Of a stretch of 64,000 nt of DNA, positions 10,441 through 19,243 are shown piece after piece. Position 1 is the first letter of the stretch; every line of letters begins with the position of its first letter. Under the pieces are notes generated by a model. That model was given only the letters and a program-made list of their open reading frames with translations, was not told the DNA's origin and did no database searches. Location of the stretch: the NCBI RefSeq assembly GCF_014779555.2, contig NZ_CP094357.1, positions 2,356,001 through 2,420,000 of the forward strand, written 5' to 3'. This stretch comes from Lysobacter capsici (GTDB lineage Bacteria > Pseudomonadota > Gammaproteobacteria > Xanthomonadales > Xanthomonadaceae). The translations under genes were made by a program, and so were the position numbers.

Positions 10441-11303
10441 GACTGTAGGAGCTGCGCAAGCTGCGACCGCGCCACCACATGCAGCGGCGCAGCTTTCGGC
10501 GCGATCGGACACAGCGCGGTCGCGGCTCGCGCCGCTCCTACAGGGGGCCGCTGCACAGCGCGATGCCGGATCGCTTCGCACAATCGGAATCCGACTGTAG
10601 GAGCTGCGCAAGCTGCGACCGCGCCACCACATACCGCGGCGCAACGTTCGGCGCGACCGGACACAGCGCGGTCGCGGCTCGCGGCGCTCCTACAGGGTGC
10701 CGCCGTACAGCGCGATGCCGGATCGCTTCGCACAACCGGAATCCGACTGTAGGAGCTGCGTAAGCTGCGACCGCGACATCACACACCGCGGCGCAACGTT
10801 CGGCGCGACCGGACACAGCGCAGTCGCGGCTCACGCCGCTCCTACAGGGGTCGACGTACAGATCGACATCGGATCGCTTCGCACAGCCGGAATCCGACTG
10901 TAGGAGCTGCGCAAGCTGCGACCGAGCCACCGCACGCCGCGGCGCAAACTTCGGCGCGATCGGACACAGCGCAGTCGCGGCTCACGCCGCTCCTACAGGG
11001 GTCGACGTACAGACGGATATCGGATCGCTTCGCACAGCCGGAATCCGACTGTAGGAGCTGCGTAAGCTTCGACCGCGCCACCGCACGCCACGGCGCAACG
11101 TTCGGCGCGACCGGACACAGCGTGGTCGCGGCTCGCGCCGCTCCTACAGGGTGCCGCTGCACAGCGCGATGCCGGATCGCTACGCACAATCGGAATCCGA
11201 CTGTAGGAGCTGCGCAAGCTGCGACCGCGACATCACACACCGCGGCGCAACGTTCGGCGCGACCGGACACAGCGCAGTCGCGGCCCACGTCGCTCCTACA
11301 GGG
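10441..11303. repeat. Tandem array of six 151-152 bp units, each containing a REP-like palindrome
   Basis: Units begin with GACTGTAGGAGCTGCG at 10441, 10593, 10745, 10896, 11047 and 11199, a spacing of 152, 152, 151, 151 and 152 bp. Each unit carries a forward arm (TGTAGGAGCTGCGCAAGC and a GCGACCGCG tail). About 50 bp later comes the inverted arm, CGCGGTCGCGGCTCGCGCC followed by GCTCCTACA. A conserved linker (GATCGCTTCGCACA and GGAATCC) leads to the next unit. Units differ by scattered substitutions. Several open frames cross the array but repeat with its period and are not genes. No REP-associated transposase gene is visible in the window. Confidence 0.93.
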
Positions 11304-11558
11304 AGCTACCGTAGCAACGCGTTATCGGCCGGCTTCGCGGGTTTTACGCCGCATTCGGCCCCCGATCCCGGCCGCAAGCCTTGCGCTCGCGCATAATCAG
11401 CCCAATTCAAGCCTGGTCCCTCCATTTCGCCGGCCTCCGGGCCGAGAGCCGCCCAGCCGACCGATGCCCGTGACCGCGACGCCCGCCCTTTCGCCAGCCC
11501 GCCCACCTGATTCCGTCGTCGCCCCGGTGCATCCGCGGCGCATGGGAGGCCCGCGCGC

Positions 11559-13517
11559 ATGACCGCCGCCGCGCCCACGCCCGCGCCGTTCGACGGCAAG
11601 GCCTTCGTCAAGAAGCTCAGCACCGCGCCGGGCGTCTACCGCATGATCGGCGCCGACGACAACGCCCTGTACGTGGGCAAGGCCGGCGCGCTGCGCAACC
11701 GGGTGTCGAGCTATTTCAACGCCACGCCCAAGTCGGCGCGGATCATGTCGATGCTGTCGCAGACCGTGCGCATGGAAGTCACGGTCACCCGCACCGAGGC
11801 CGAAGCGCTGATCCTGGAAAACCAGCTGATCAAGTCGCTCAAGCCGCGCTACAACGTGCTGCTGCGCGACGACAAGAGCTATCCCTACGTGCTGATGACC
11901 AGCGAGGCCTGGCCGCGCATCGCCATGCACCGCGGCCCGCGCGCGGTGCCGGGCCGTTACTTCGGCCCCTACGCCAGCGTCGGCGCGGTGCGCGACACGC
12001 TCAACCTCATGCACAAGCTGTTCCGCCTGCGCAGCTGCGAGGACAGCGTGTTCCGCAACCGCTCGCGGCCGTGCCTGCAGCACCAGATCGGTCGCTGCAG
12101 CGCGCCGTGCGTGGGCCTGGTGCCGGCGCGCGACTACGCCGAGAGCGTGCGCCGCGCCGGCCTGCTGCTCGACGGCCGCAGCGACGAGCTCACCGACGAA
12201 CTCGGCCGCGACATGGAAGCGGCCAGCGCGCGCCTGGATTTCGAGGACGCCGCGCGCCTGCGCGACCTGATCACCGGCATTCGCACCCTGCAGGCGCGCC
12301 AGTACGTCGACGGCCGCGCCGCCGACCTGGACGTGCTCGCGGTGGCGATGCAGGGCGTGTCGGCTTGCGTGCTGCTGCTGGCGTTCCGCGACGGCCGCAA
12401 CCTGGGCACCCGCGCGTTCTTCCCGAAGACCAACGGCAGCGACAGCCCCGAGGAAGTGCTGACCGCCTTCATTTCGCAGTACTACGGCGAACAGACCCCG
12501 CCGCGCGAGATCGTGCTCGACCGCGATCTGCCCGATCGCGAGCTGTTCGAGCAGGCGTTCTCGGCTTCGGGCGAACGCCGCGTGCAGATCAAGAGCAACG
12601 TGCGCGGCGAACGCGCCGGTTACGTCGACATGGCGCGACGCAACGCCGAACTCTCGCTCGGCACCGAGCTGACCAGCCACGCCGCGCAGCTGGCGCGCGC
12701 CGAGTCGCTGCGCGATCTGCTGCGCATGCCGGCGCTGCCGCAACGCATCGAGTGCTTCGACATCAGCCACACCATGGGCGAGGCCACCGTGGCTTCGTGC
12801 GTGGTGTTCGATGCCGAAGGCCCGGTGCGCGGCCAGTACCGCCGCTACAACATCACCGGGATCACCGAGGGCGACGACTACGCCGCGATGAACCAGGCGA
12901 TCGCGCGCCGCTTCCGCCGCGCGGTCGAGGAGAACGGGGTCATGCCCGACATCCTGCTGATCGACGGCGGCGCGGGGCAGGTGGCCCAGGCGCGCGCGGC
13001 GCTGGCCGAGCTCGGGGTCGAGGGGCTGATCCTGGTCGGCGTCGCCAAGGGCCCGGCCCGGCGCCCCGGCGACGAGGAACTGCTGCTGCCCGACGGCCGG
13101 GTCGAGCGCCCCGGCGCGCAGTCGCCGGCGCTGCAATTGGTCCAGCAGGTTCGCGACGAGGCGCACCGTTTCGCCATTACCGGCCATCGGGGGCGTCGTC
13201 AGAAGACGCGCAACAGCAGTAGGCTGGAAGATATTCCGGGCATCGGCCCGCGTCGACGCGCTAGTCTGTTGAAGCATTTCGGCGGTCTGGGCGGCCTCAA
13301 GGCCGCCGGGATCGAGGAAATCTCCCGGGTCGAGGGCGTCAACGCGGCCCTGGCCGAGCGCATCTACGCCGCCCTGCACGGGCTGGATGCGCCGGCCGAG
13401 CCGTCCGTCGCACCGAGTACCCTTCCCAAGGCCGTGGCCGCGGGCAGCAAGAAAGCCGGCAACGGCCCAGCCGGCGCCGCCGAAACGGCGCCCGATCGCA
13501 AGCGGAGTGAAGGATGA
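11559..13517 (+). CDS. uvrC: Excinuclease ABC subunit C
   Basis: Dual-incision nuclease of nucleotide-excision repair, recruited by UvrB. The 652 residues have an N-terminal GIY-YIG domain (PGVYRMIG then ALYVGKAGALRNRVSSYF), a Cys cluster region (LRSCEDSVF and CLQHQIGRCSAPC), a UVR motif (about 205-240), an RNase H-like UvrC domain with IECFDISH and ILLIDGGAGQ, and a C-terminal helix-hairpin-helix pair (LEDIPGIGPRRRASLL). A low-complexity tail follows. The ATG at 11559 fits the domain start. The stop overlaps the pgsA ATG, and uvrC-pgsA order is conserved in gamma-proteobacteria. Confidence 0.96.
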   Translation: MTAAAPTPAPFDGKAFVKKLSTAPGVYRMIGADDNALYVGKAGALRNRVSSYFNATPKSARIMSMLSQTVRMEVTVTRTEAEALILENQLIKSLKPRYNVLLRDDKSYPYVLMTSEAWPRIAMHRGPRAVPGRYFGPYASVGAVRDTLNLMHKLFRLRSCEDSVFRNRSRPCLQHQIGRCSAPCVGLVPARDYAESVRRAGLLLDGRSDELTDELGRDMEAASARLDFEDAARLRDLITGIRTLQARQYVDGRAADLDVLAVAMQGVSACVLLLAFRDGRNLGTRAFFPKTNGSDSPEEVLTAFISQYYGEQTPPREIVLDRDLPDRELFEQAFSASGERRVQIKSNVRGERAGYVDMARRNAELSLGTELTSHAAQLARAESLRDLLRMPALPQRIECFDISHTMGEATVASCVVFDAEGPVRGQYRRYNITGITEGDDYAAMNQAIARRFRRAVEENGVMPDILLIDGGAGQVAQARAALAELGVEGLILVGVAKGPARRPGDEELLLPDGRVERPGAQSPALQLVQQVRDEAHRFAITGHRGRRQKTRNSSRLEDIPGIGPRRRASLLKHFGGLGGLKAAGIEEISRVEGVNAALAERIYAALHGLDAPAEPSVAPSTLPKAVAAGSKKAGNGPAGAAETAPDRKRSEG

Positions 13518-14089
13518 AGTTGACCATACCCACCATGCTGACCCTGGCGCGGATCGTCCTGATCCCGGTGCTGGTGGTGGTGTTCTTCCTCGATTACCCC
13601 TGGACCAACTTCGCCGCCGCGTTCATCTTCGCCTTCGCCTCGGTCACCGACTGGCTCGACGGCTGGATCGCCCGCCGCTACAACCAGTATTCGGCGTTCG
13701 GCGCCTTCCTCGACCCGGTCGCCGACAAGCTGATGGTGGCCGTCGCCCTGCTGCTGATCGTGCAGAAACACCCGACCGTGTGGATGACCCTGTGGGCGGC
13801 GGTCATTGTCGGCCGCGAGATCGCCGTGTCCGCCTTGCGCGAATGGATGGCCGAACTGGGCCAGCGCGCGGCGGTGAAGGTCGCCTCGATCGGCAAGATC
13901 AAGACCATCGTGCAGATGGTCGCGCTGGTCTGCCTGCTGTATCAGGAACCCGCGTTCGGCCTGCCGGTGTTCACCATCGGCGAATGGCTGCTCGCCGCCG
14001 CGGCCCTGCTGACCCTGTGGTCGGGGCTGGCCTATCTGCGCGCCGCCTGGCCTATAATGCGCGCCGACGCGGACAAGCCCTCGACCTGA
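13514..14089 (+). CDS. pgsA: CDP-diacylglycerol--glycerol-3-phosphate 3-phosphatidyltransferase
   Basis: Integral membrane enzyme making phosphatidylglycerol phosphate, the committed step to anionic phospholipids. The 191 residues carry the CDP-alcohol phosphotransferase motif D-G-x2-A-R-x8-G-x3-D-x3-D, visible as DGWIARRYNQYSAFGAFLD followed by PVAD. Several TM segments are present. The start overlaps the uvrC stop (ATGA). The tRNA block downstream repeats the classical uvrC-pgsA-tRNA arrangement. Confidence 0.95.
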   Translation: MKLTIPTMLTLARIVLIPVLVVVFFLDYPWTNFAAAFIFAFASVTDWLDGWIARRYNQYSAFGAFLDPVADKLMVAVALLLIVQKHPTVWMTLWAAVIVGREIAVSALREWMAELGQRAAVKVASIGKIKTIVQMVALVCLLYQEPAFGLPVFTIGEWLLAAAALLTLWSGLAYLRAAWPIMRADADKPST

Positions 14090-14218
14090 TCGGCGACGAA
14101 ACGGTCCACGCGAACCCAGCCTTCAACGGCGAGGAACGCAAGCGCGAATGTCGCGTAAGGGCCTGTTTCCGGCGCATTCACGGCCGGTTTTGCGAGGGCC
14201 CGGGTGTGAAGAAAAGAG

Positions 14219-14246
14219 TTGACACTTTTCTTTCGATGCCTAAAAT
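14219..14246 (+). promoter_or_regulatory. Sigma-70-type promoter for the first tRNA-Gly
   Basis: A consensus -35 TTGACA (14219-14224) and a -10 TAAAAT (14241-14246) are separated by 16 bp. The tRNA-Gly begins 13 bp after the -10 box. The local AT content is well above the surroundings. Confidence 0.8.
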
Positions 14247-14259
14247 ATCGCTTCCCTCA

Positions 14260-14335
<76 letters not shown>

Positions 14336-14372
14336 GATTCCAGGCGCTTCGGCAACGAAGCCGCTTACGGAC

Positions 14373-14400
14373 AAAACCCCCGTCGCGGGGTTTTGTTTTT
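14373..14400 (+). terminator. Rho-independent terminator after tRNA-Gly 1
   Basis: The stem AAAACCCCG/CGGGGTTTT has a 3-nt loop (TCG) and is followed by GTTTTTT. It separates the first tRNA-Gly from the Cys-Gly pair. Confidence 0.85.
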
Positions 14401-14478
14401 TAAGACGAAGACCGCGATGCATTCGCAAGTCGACGTTGCAGTAGATGGGCAGTACCAAGTAAGGTTGTAGCAGTCATC

Positions 14479-14552
14479 GGCCGGGTGGCAGAGTGGTTAT
14501 GCAGCGGACTGCAAATCCGCGTACGCCGGTTCAATTCCGACCTCGGCCTCCA
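14479..14552 (+). tRNA. tRNA-Cys (anticodon GCA), copy 1
   Basis: A 74-nt tRNA with acceptor GGCCGGG / CTCGGCC (one G-U), encoded CCA, and anticodon GCA at 14511-14513. The T-stem shows one apparent mismatch (second pair). A weak promoter-like pair (TTGCAG at 14436, TAAGGT at 14460) lies upstream. Confidence 0.94.
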
Positions 14553-14605
14553 ATTTCGATAGCGGTGCAACAGGTCGCCATCGTCAGTTTCAAGCAGTGG
14601 TTCCA

Positions 14606-14681
<76 letters not shown>

Positions 14682-14717
14682 ATTCCGCATGCGGCGCCAC
14701 GCGCGGCATGACCGACG

Positions 14718-14746
14718 AACCCCGCGCAAGCGGGGTTTCGTTTTTT
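14718..14746 (+). terminator. Rho-independent terminator after tRNA-Gly 2
   Basis: The stem AACCCCGC/GCGGGGTT with loop GCAA is followed by TCGTTTTTT. Confidence 0.85.
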
Positions 14747-14786
14747 CGCCGCGGCGTGCGGCTCGGCACCATGCTCGTGCAGCGTG

Positions 14787-14814
14787 TTGCAAGCATGCGG
14801 CGGCGCGGTAAAGT
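14787..14814 (+). promoter_or_regulatory. Probable promoter of the second tRNA-Cys
   Basis: A TTGCAA (14787-14792) and a TAAAGT (14809-14814) are separated by 16 bp, and the tRNA begins 13 bp after the -10 box. This matches the geometry of the promoter at 14219. Confidence 0.55.
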
Positions 14815-14826
14815 AAGTGCGTCACC

Positions 14827-14900
14827 GGCCTGGTGGCAGATAGGTTATGCACCGGATTGCAAATCCGTAGAGATGGGTTCGATTCCCGTCCAGGCCTCCA
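14827..14900 (+). tRNA. tRNA-Cys (anticodon GCA), divergent copy 2
   Basis: A 74-nt cloverleaf with fully paired acceptor GGCCTGG / CCAGGCC, encoded CCA, and anticodon GCA at 14859-14861. It differs from copy 1 in acceptor, D-loop (GATAGG instead of GAGTGG), anticodon stem (first pair C-T mismatched), variable loop and T-stem. It is therefore a diverged isodecoder, not a recent duplicate. Confidence 0.9.
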
Positions 14901-15029
14901 TCGATACTTCTTGTGATACCGCATGACGGTCGGCGCGAGCCGGCCGTTTTTGTTTGCGCGTGAGCGCGGCAACGGAGGAGCGATCGACGGCGCGCTACCC
15001 TCCGCGCATCCCACCCAGGAAGGCAAGGC

Positions 15030-15368
15030 ATGGCCATCGCGAACGAACAACTGCAAGCCCACCGCTTCCTCGACGAAATGCAGCACGACAGCTACTTCCC
15101 GGCGCATCTGGTGCAAAAGGGCCAGCAGATCCTGATCCGCCTGTGCAAAACCATCGAAGCGCGGCGTCCCGACAACCTGGACGCGCTGTACGCGCTGACC
15201 CACGCCGCGACCGACGAATTCAACGCGCTCGCCGGCGAATTCGAAGACAACGACAGCGAAATCGAGACCGCCGCGCGCGAGAACATCGGCGCGGATTTTC
15301 GCGCCATTGCCGCCGCCTACGGCTTCCAGGCCGACAGCGAGGAACTGATCGCCACGCGCGATTGGTAA
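15030..15368 (+). CDS. DUF5713 family protein
   Basis: A 112-residue, acidic, helix-rich cytoplasmic protein without signal or membrane segment. The pattern FLDEMQHDSYFPAHLVQKG followed by QILIRLCKTIE and YALTHAATDEFN is what is known for the DUF5713 family, whose function is unknown. The ATG at 15030 follows an AAGGCAAGG ribosome-binding site. It lies alone between the tRNA-Cys copy and tRNA-Leu, interrupting the tRNA block. Confidence 0.8.
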   Translation: MAIANEQLQAHRFLDEMQHDSYFPAHLVQKGQQILIRLCKTIEARRPDNLDALYALTHAATDEFNALAGEFEDNDSEIETAARENIGADFRAIAAAYGFQADSEELIATRDW

Positions 15369-15482
15369 GCGCCGGCTGCTGCGGCCGGAGTACGGCCCCA
15401 CGGCCTCTCGACGTCGGCCCGGAAGGCCGCTGAGGCGCCAGCGAAACCCGGATGCGGTAAGCTGATGCGGTCACCGCATCCT

Positions 15483-15569
15483 GCCCGGATGGCGAAATCG
15501 GTAGACGCAGCGGACTTAAAATCCGCCGGGGGCAACCCCTTGCCGGTTCGAGTCCGGCTCCGGGCACCA
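15483..15569 (+). tRNA. tRNA-Leu (anticodon TAA)
   Basis: An 87-nt class II tRNA with a long variable arm (GGGGGCAACCCCTTG region). The acceptor GCCCGGA pairs with TCCGGGC, and the discriminator A is followed by CCA. Anticodon TAA is at 15517-15519. It corresponds to the leucine tRNA that follows Gly and Cys downstream of pgsA in enterobacteria. Confidence 0.96.
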
Positions 15570-15613
15570 CGGTCGAGTTCGCGCGAGTTCGCAGCAGTCC
15601 GCAGATGACTGAT

Positions 15614-15639
15614 AAAGCCCCTGCCTACGGGGCTTTTTT
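15614..15639 (+). terminator. Rho-independent terminator after tRNA-Leu
   Basis: The stem AAAGCCCC/GGGGCTTT with a 7-nt loop is followed by a run of six T in total. Confidence 0.85.
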
Positions 15640-16059
15640 GTTGCCTGCTGTTCGTCCGCGTCGACGACATGCCGCGGCGCAAGCACATCTGGGGCACGCG
15701 TTTCGAACGCGGCATCGTCTGCATGACCGGATGATGTGAAAGTTTCCGAATGCTATCGCCGCTGCAGCGGTCGAGCGTCACGAGGCGCCGATGAAGCGCC
15801 GATCGCGGGTCTGGAAGAGGATGCTGTGGCGCGCATGGAGTCGCACGCCAAACGGCTGGCTGGATGTTCGACCCGATGAGGCGAGCGATGACTCGGGCTT
15901 TGGTCCATGCGACACCGGCTGCTTAACTTCGCTGCGCCGACGGCGTATCCGGAGGCATTGCGGCAGAGAAGAGAAGGGCTCGATGTTCGTGGCGTTGCAG
16001 ATCGCGAGATCGTCCCATCTGCGCCGATCACGCACACGCCATCGCGCCTGCGCCGCGTC
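15640..16059. other. Gene-free stretch between tRNA-Leu and the histidine kinase gene
   Basis: Short open frames occur on both strands, but none has a ribosome-binding site, a recognisable protein pattern or the third-position GC bias of neighbouring genes. Nothing else was recognised. Confidence 0.6.
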
Positions 16060-17211
16060 TCAGGCCGCGATGTGCTTCTCGGGCAGCGAGTGCCGCGGCA
16101 AATCGATGGTGAAAATGCAGCCCGAGCCGGGCTTGTTGCGGGCGCTGAGCGTTCCGCTGTTGGCTTCGACGCTGCGCCGCGCGATGGACAGCCCCAGTCC
16201 CAGTCCGCTGCGGTTCTCGGCGCCCTGGGTAAACGGAACGAACATTTCCTCGGCCAGTCCGGGCGGCAGTCCGCCGCAGTGATCCTGCACGTCGATCAGG
16301 ATGCGGTCCGCCAAGGCGTAGGCGTTGAGGATGACTTCGCTGCGCGGATGGGTGAACTTGAAGGCGTTCTGCAACAGGTTGCCCGCGGCGGACAGCAGCA
16401 GATCGCGATCCACGTCCACCGCCAGCAACGGGTCGACCTCCGATACGGTCAGCGTGCATCCCGATACCTGCGCTTCCAACGACGCGGACAGCTTGAGTTC
16501 GGCGATGAAATCGGCCAGCGAGAACAGGCGATGCTGGATCGGCATGCCGGCCTGCATGCGCACCTCGGCCAACGAACGGTCGATCAGGTTGCCCAGGCCC
16601 AGCAGCGCGCGATCGAGCACGCCGCCGGTCGCGCCAGACAGGCCGACGTTGCCTTCCTTGATGATCGAAAGCGCGAGCGTCGCGGTGCAAAGTTGATTGC
16701 GCAGCTCATGCGCGAAAAAGCCCAGGCGCTCGTTCAAGTGCATCGCCTGCTTGTCGGCGACGACGAAATCGCGCTGGTAGCCGAACTCGGTGACCGCGCT
16801 GGCGATGGCGTTGTCCAGGCAACGATTGAGGGTTCTGAATTCATCCACCTCGATGGCCTGGCCGCGCTCGACCGCCAGGTCCGAAATGGCCTGGCACAGA
16901 TCGCCGTAGTCATGCACGACCTGTTCGGCGGTGAAGCCGTGCAGTTGCAGTTCGCGACCGTGCTGGGTCGCCGATTCGCCGATTTCGGAAAGATTGGGCT
17001 TGCCGCCGCCCGAGGGGCCGGAGACCTGACGGCTCTGCATCGGCGTCTCGGTGGTCTCCACGATCAAGGTCTTGATCAGCTGGTCTAGGAACTTGCTGAT
17101 GCCGTGCTCGAGTTCCTCCTCGTTGGCGCCCGGCGCGCCGCGCTGCGCCACCTTCTCGCGACAGCGAGCGATCAGCTCGGTTCGGTTCGCCGTGAGAAAT
17201 TGATGCATCAT
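16060..17211 (-). CDS. Soluble sensor histidine kinase
   Basis: The 383-residue protein has no signal peptide or TM segment. Residues 1-150 form an all-helical N-terminal domain (HQFLTANRTELIARCREKV), similar in pattern to RsbRD-N-type sensor domains. A dimerisation/phosphoacceptor helix follows with FFAHELRNQL (phospho-His), then an ATP-binding domain with N-box NLLQNAFKF, G1 DHCGGLPPG and G2 GLGLGLSI. Tandem ATGs at 17211 and 17208 are the first starts after the intergenic gap; a longer frame to 17415 lacks similarity. No response regulator gene is adjacent, so it is an orphan kinase and its signal is unknown. Confidence 0.85.
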   Translation of the reverse strand: MMHQFLTANRTELIARCREKVAQRGAPGANEEELEHGISKFLDQLIKTLIVETTETPMQSRQVSGPSGGGKPNLSEIGESATQHGRELQLHGFTAEQVVHDYGDLCQAISDLAVERGQAIEVDEFRTLNRCLDNAIASAVTEFGYQRDFVVADKQAMHLNERLGFFAHELRNQLCTATLALSIIKEGNVGLSGATGGVLDRALLGLGNLIDRSLAEVRMQAGMPIQHRLFSLADFIAELKLSASLEAQVSGCTLTVSEVDPLLAVDVDRDLLLSAAGNLLQNAFKFTHPRSEVILNAYALADRILIDVQDHCGGLPPGLAEEMFVPFTQGAENRSGLGLGLSIARRSVEANSGTLSARNKPGSGCIFTIDLPRHSLPEKHIAA

Positions 17212-17624
17212 CGCCGCACCATACGCTATTGACAGCGGCGCTCTGTGTGGTCGGGGCTTATGCCTGACCCCATGCAAGGTCCGGTACAGGCCGGATCGGC
17301 CGCCTTCGGCTCGCACAGGGTGTTTCTGCCCGCGATGGGCGTGCGCAGTCGTGCCGGTGCAGGTATTTATCGCGATATAAATCAATGGCATGGGCGTGGA
17401 GTGCCGGCCGGCCATCGCAAAGGGGCAGGTCGTTCAGCCCGCGCACCAAGCCCTGCGAGTCTGAGTGGAGCAGCGAGACTCGGATGGCGATTCGCCACTC
17501 ATACCCTGCGGACAGGCGCGATATCCGGCGCCGAGCGCCCACGCCCCTAGGGCACCCCCCAGTTGTTTCGCCGTGGCGCGGGGTTAGAGTCCAAACGATC
17601 TTGCATGCTGCGGAGTCTGGGGCC
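17212..17624. promoter_or_regulatory. Divergent intergenic region between kinase and lipase-like genes
   Basis: This 413-bp region separates the divergent kinase and lipase-like genes. It contains the A/T-rich patch TATTTATCGCGATATAAAT (17364-17382) centred on the perfect palindrome TATCGCGATA (17368-17377), a possible operator. No promoter with both boxes could be assigned with confidence. Confidence 0.4.
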
Positions 17625-19175
17625 ATGGGCATCTCTCCCGTCAACGACGCCGGTGCGGCCCGCTATTGGCAGCCACCGCCGCCGACGACCACCGCCACGC
17701 CGGCGCAGCTGCCGACCGGGCCGCTGCCGGGCCCGTATCGGCTCGAGCCGTCGTATCACCCGCAGTTGCCGGTCCCCAGCGCGCCGTCGCAGAGCCCGGG
17801 CGGTCCGTATGCCTTGCCGCCGGGCAGCACGCTGGCGCAGACCATCGGCGGAACCCAGGCGCAGCCGTTCGACGTGACCATGTCGCAATTGGCGACCGCG
17901 GTGTACGGCACGCGCGGCGATCCGCCGCCGGGCTGGAGCGCGGTGAGCGATCAGGACCTGAGCGCGCGCGGCATCCAGGACCCGCAGGCCTGGCGCCTGC
18001 AGTTCCTCGGCGCCAACGACGCGGTCGCGACCAATTCGCAGGAATACCGCGCCGAAATCTATCAGGACGGCGCCGGCAACTTCGTCCTGTCCTACCGCGG
18101 CACCGCCGAGGGCGCGGACGACTGGATGAACAACTTCGAGCAGGGCACCGGTTTCAAGACCGACCCCGCGGACAAGTTCAGCGAAACCTCGGTCAACACC
18201 GCGACCGAGTTCGCGGCGGTGTTCGGCGAACCCGGCGCGGACGGCACGTCGAGCAATCTGGCGATCACCGGGCACTCGCAGGGCGGCGGTCTGGCCACCG
18301 TGGGCTCGCTGGCCACCGGCATTCCGGCGGTGACCTTCGACGCCTCGGGCATCCATCCCAACACCCTGGAGCGCATGGGCTTCGCCGATCCGCAAAAGGC
18401 GCGCGACATCGCCGAGGGCGGGCAAATCCGCGCCTATTCGCTCGATTCCGATCTGCTGACCCAGACCCAGGAAGGCGGCCCGCTGGGCCTGCTCGCGCCC
18501 GATGCGCTGGGCACCAGCATCGTGGTCGAGCCCGGTCCGATCAGCGAGCACACCTTGCTGGCTCGCGCCGCGGCGGTCGAATTCCCTAATCTGCCGCCGG
18601 CCGCCTTAGCGGCCTTGAACGCGGTGGGCGAAGCCGCCCGCCATAGCCCGGTGCCGCTGTTCAACGGCGTCGGCGATCTGGCCTACAGCGCCTTGAGCCA
18701 CAACCCCAACGTGCTGACCTCGGCGATGATCGAGCAGCAGCCGTGGCAGGCGGGGTATGAAAATCCGTCCGACTTCGGCAAGGATCTGCAGAACCTGGTG
18801 CCCGATCCGCTCAAGGACGATTTCGCCATCAACACCCACGATCTGATTTCCGATATCGGCGAGGTGGTCGATACCGACTTCAAGAACGGCGACTACGTGC
18901 AAGGCGGCTTCAGCATCTTCGGCGACCTCGGCGAGGGCGCGTGGAATTCGGTCGGCGATACCGCCAACCGCACCACCGAGGCCCTGGCGCAGACGGTCGA
19001 CGACCATGTCGGCGGTCCGCTCGGCGATGTATTGTCCGGCGCGATCTCCGGCACCGGCGATGTCGCGCAGGTGGCTTCCGACGTTGCCGGGCAGGGCGTG
19101 GAAATCCTGGCCGACGGCGCCGGCGCGGTTGTGCAGACGGGCTCGGATTTCGTCGGCTGGCTGACCGGACGTTGA
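17625..19175 (+). CDS. Lipase/phospholipase-like protein, candidate secreted effector
   Basis: The 516 residues start at ATG 17625. The N-terminal 80 residues are Pro/Gly/Ser-rich with no Sec signal. An alpha/beta-hydrolase region (about 85-310) follows, with FVLSYRGTAEGADDWMNN (lipase class 3-like oxyanion region) and the nucleophile elbow GHSQGG with Ser218. SEHTLL around residue 305 may give the catalytic His. The C-terminal 170 residues are Gly/Asp/Val-rich and unassigned. The next gene encodes a predicted periplasmic lipoprotein with ankyrin repeats, an arrangement typical of antibacterial lipase effectors with immunity proteins. The enzyme class is fairly secure; the effector role is an inference. 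Confidence 0.75.
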   Translation: MGISPVNDAGAARYWQPPPPTTTATPAQLPTGPLPGPYRLEPSYHPQLPVPSAPSQSPGGPYALPPGSTLAQTIGGTQAQPFDVTMSQLATAVYGTRGDPPPGWSAVSDQDLSARGIQDPQAWRLQFLGANDAVATNSQEYRAEIYQDGAGNFVLSYRGTAEGADDWMNNFEQGTGFKTDPADKFSETSVNTATEFAAVFGEPGADGTSSNLAITGHSQGGGLATVGSLATGIPAVTFDASGIHPNTLERMGFADPQKARDIAEGGQIRAYSLDSDLLTQTQEGGPLGLLAPDALGTSIVVEPGPISEHTLLARAAAVEFPNLPPAALAALNAVGEAARHSPVPLFNGVGDLAYSALSHNPNVLTSAMIEQQPWQAGYENPSDFGKDLQNLVPDPLKDDFAINTHDLISDIGEVVDTDFKNGDYVQGGFSIFGDLGEGAWNSVGDTANRTTEALAQTVDDHVGGPLGDVLSGAISGTGDVAQVASDVAGQGVEILADGAGAVVQTGSDFVGWLTGR

Positions 19176-19243
19176 TCCGGACATTCGCGCGCATCCGGTC
19201 GCTTCGTGGCGATCCCGCTGCGGCGACGCCGCGGCGCGCGGGT

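Noticed and set aside
10441-11303. CRISPR-like regular repeats
   Set aside because: Whole 151-152 bp units repeat, including the stretches that would be spacers; there are no unique spacers and no cas genes.
15791-16282. Forward gene upstream of the kinase
   Set aside because: It runs antisense into the kinase gene, is Arg/Ser-rich and has no family pattern.
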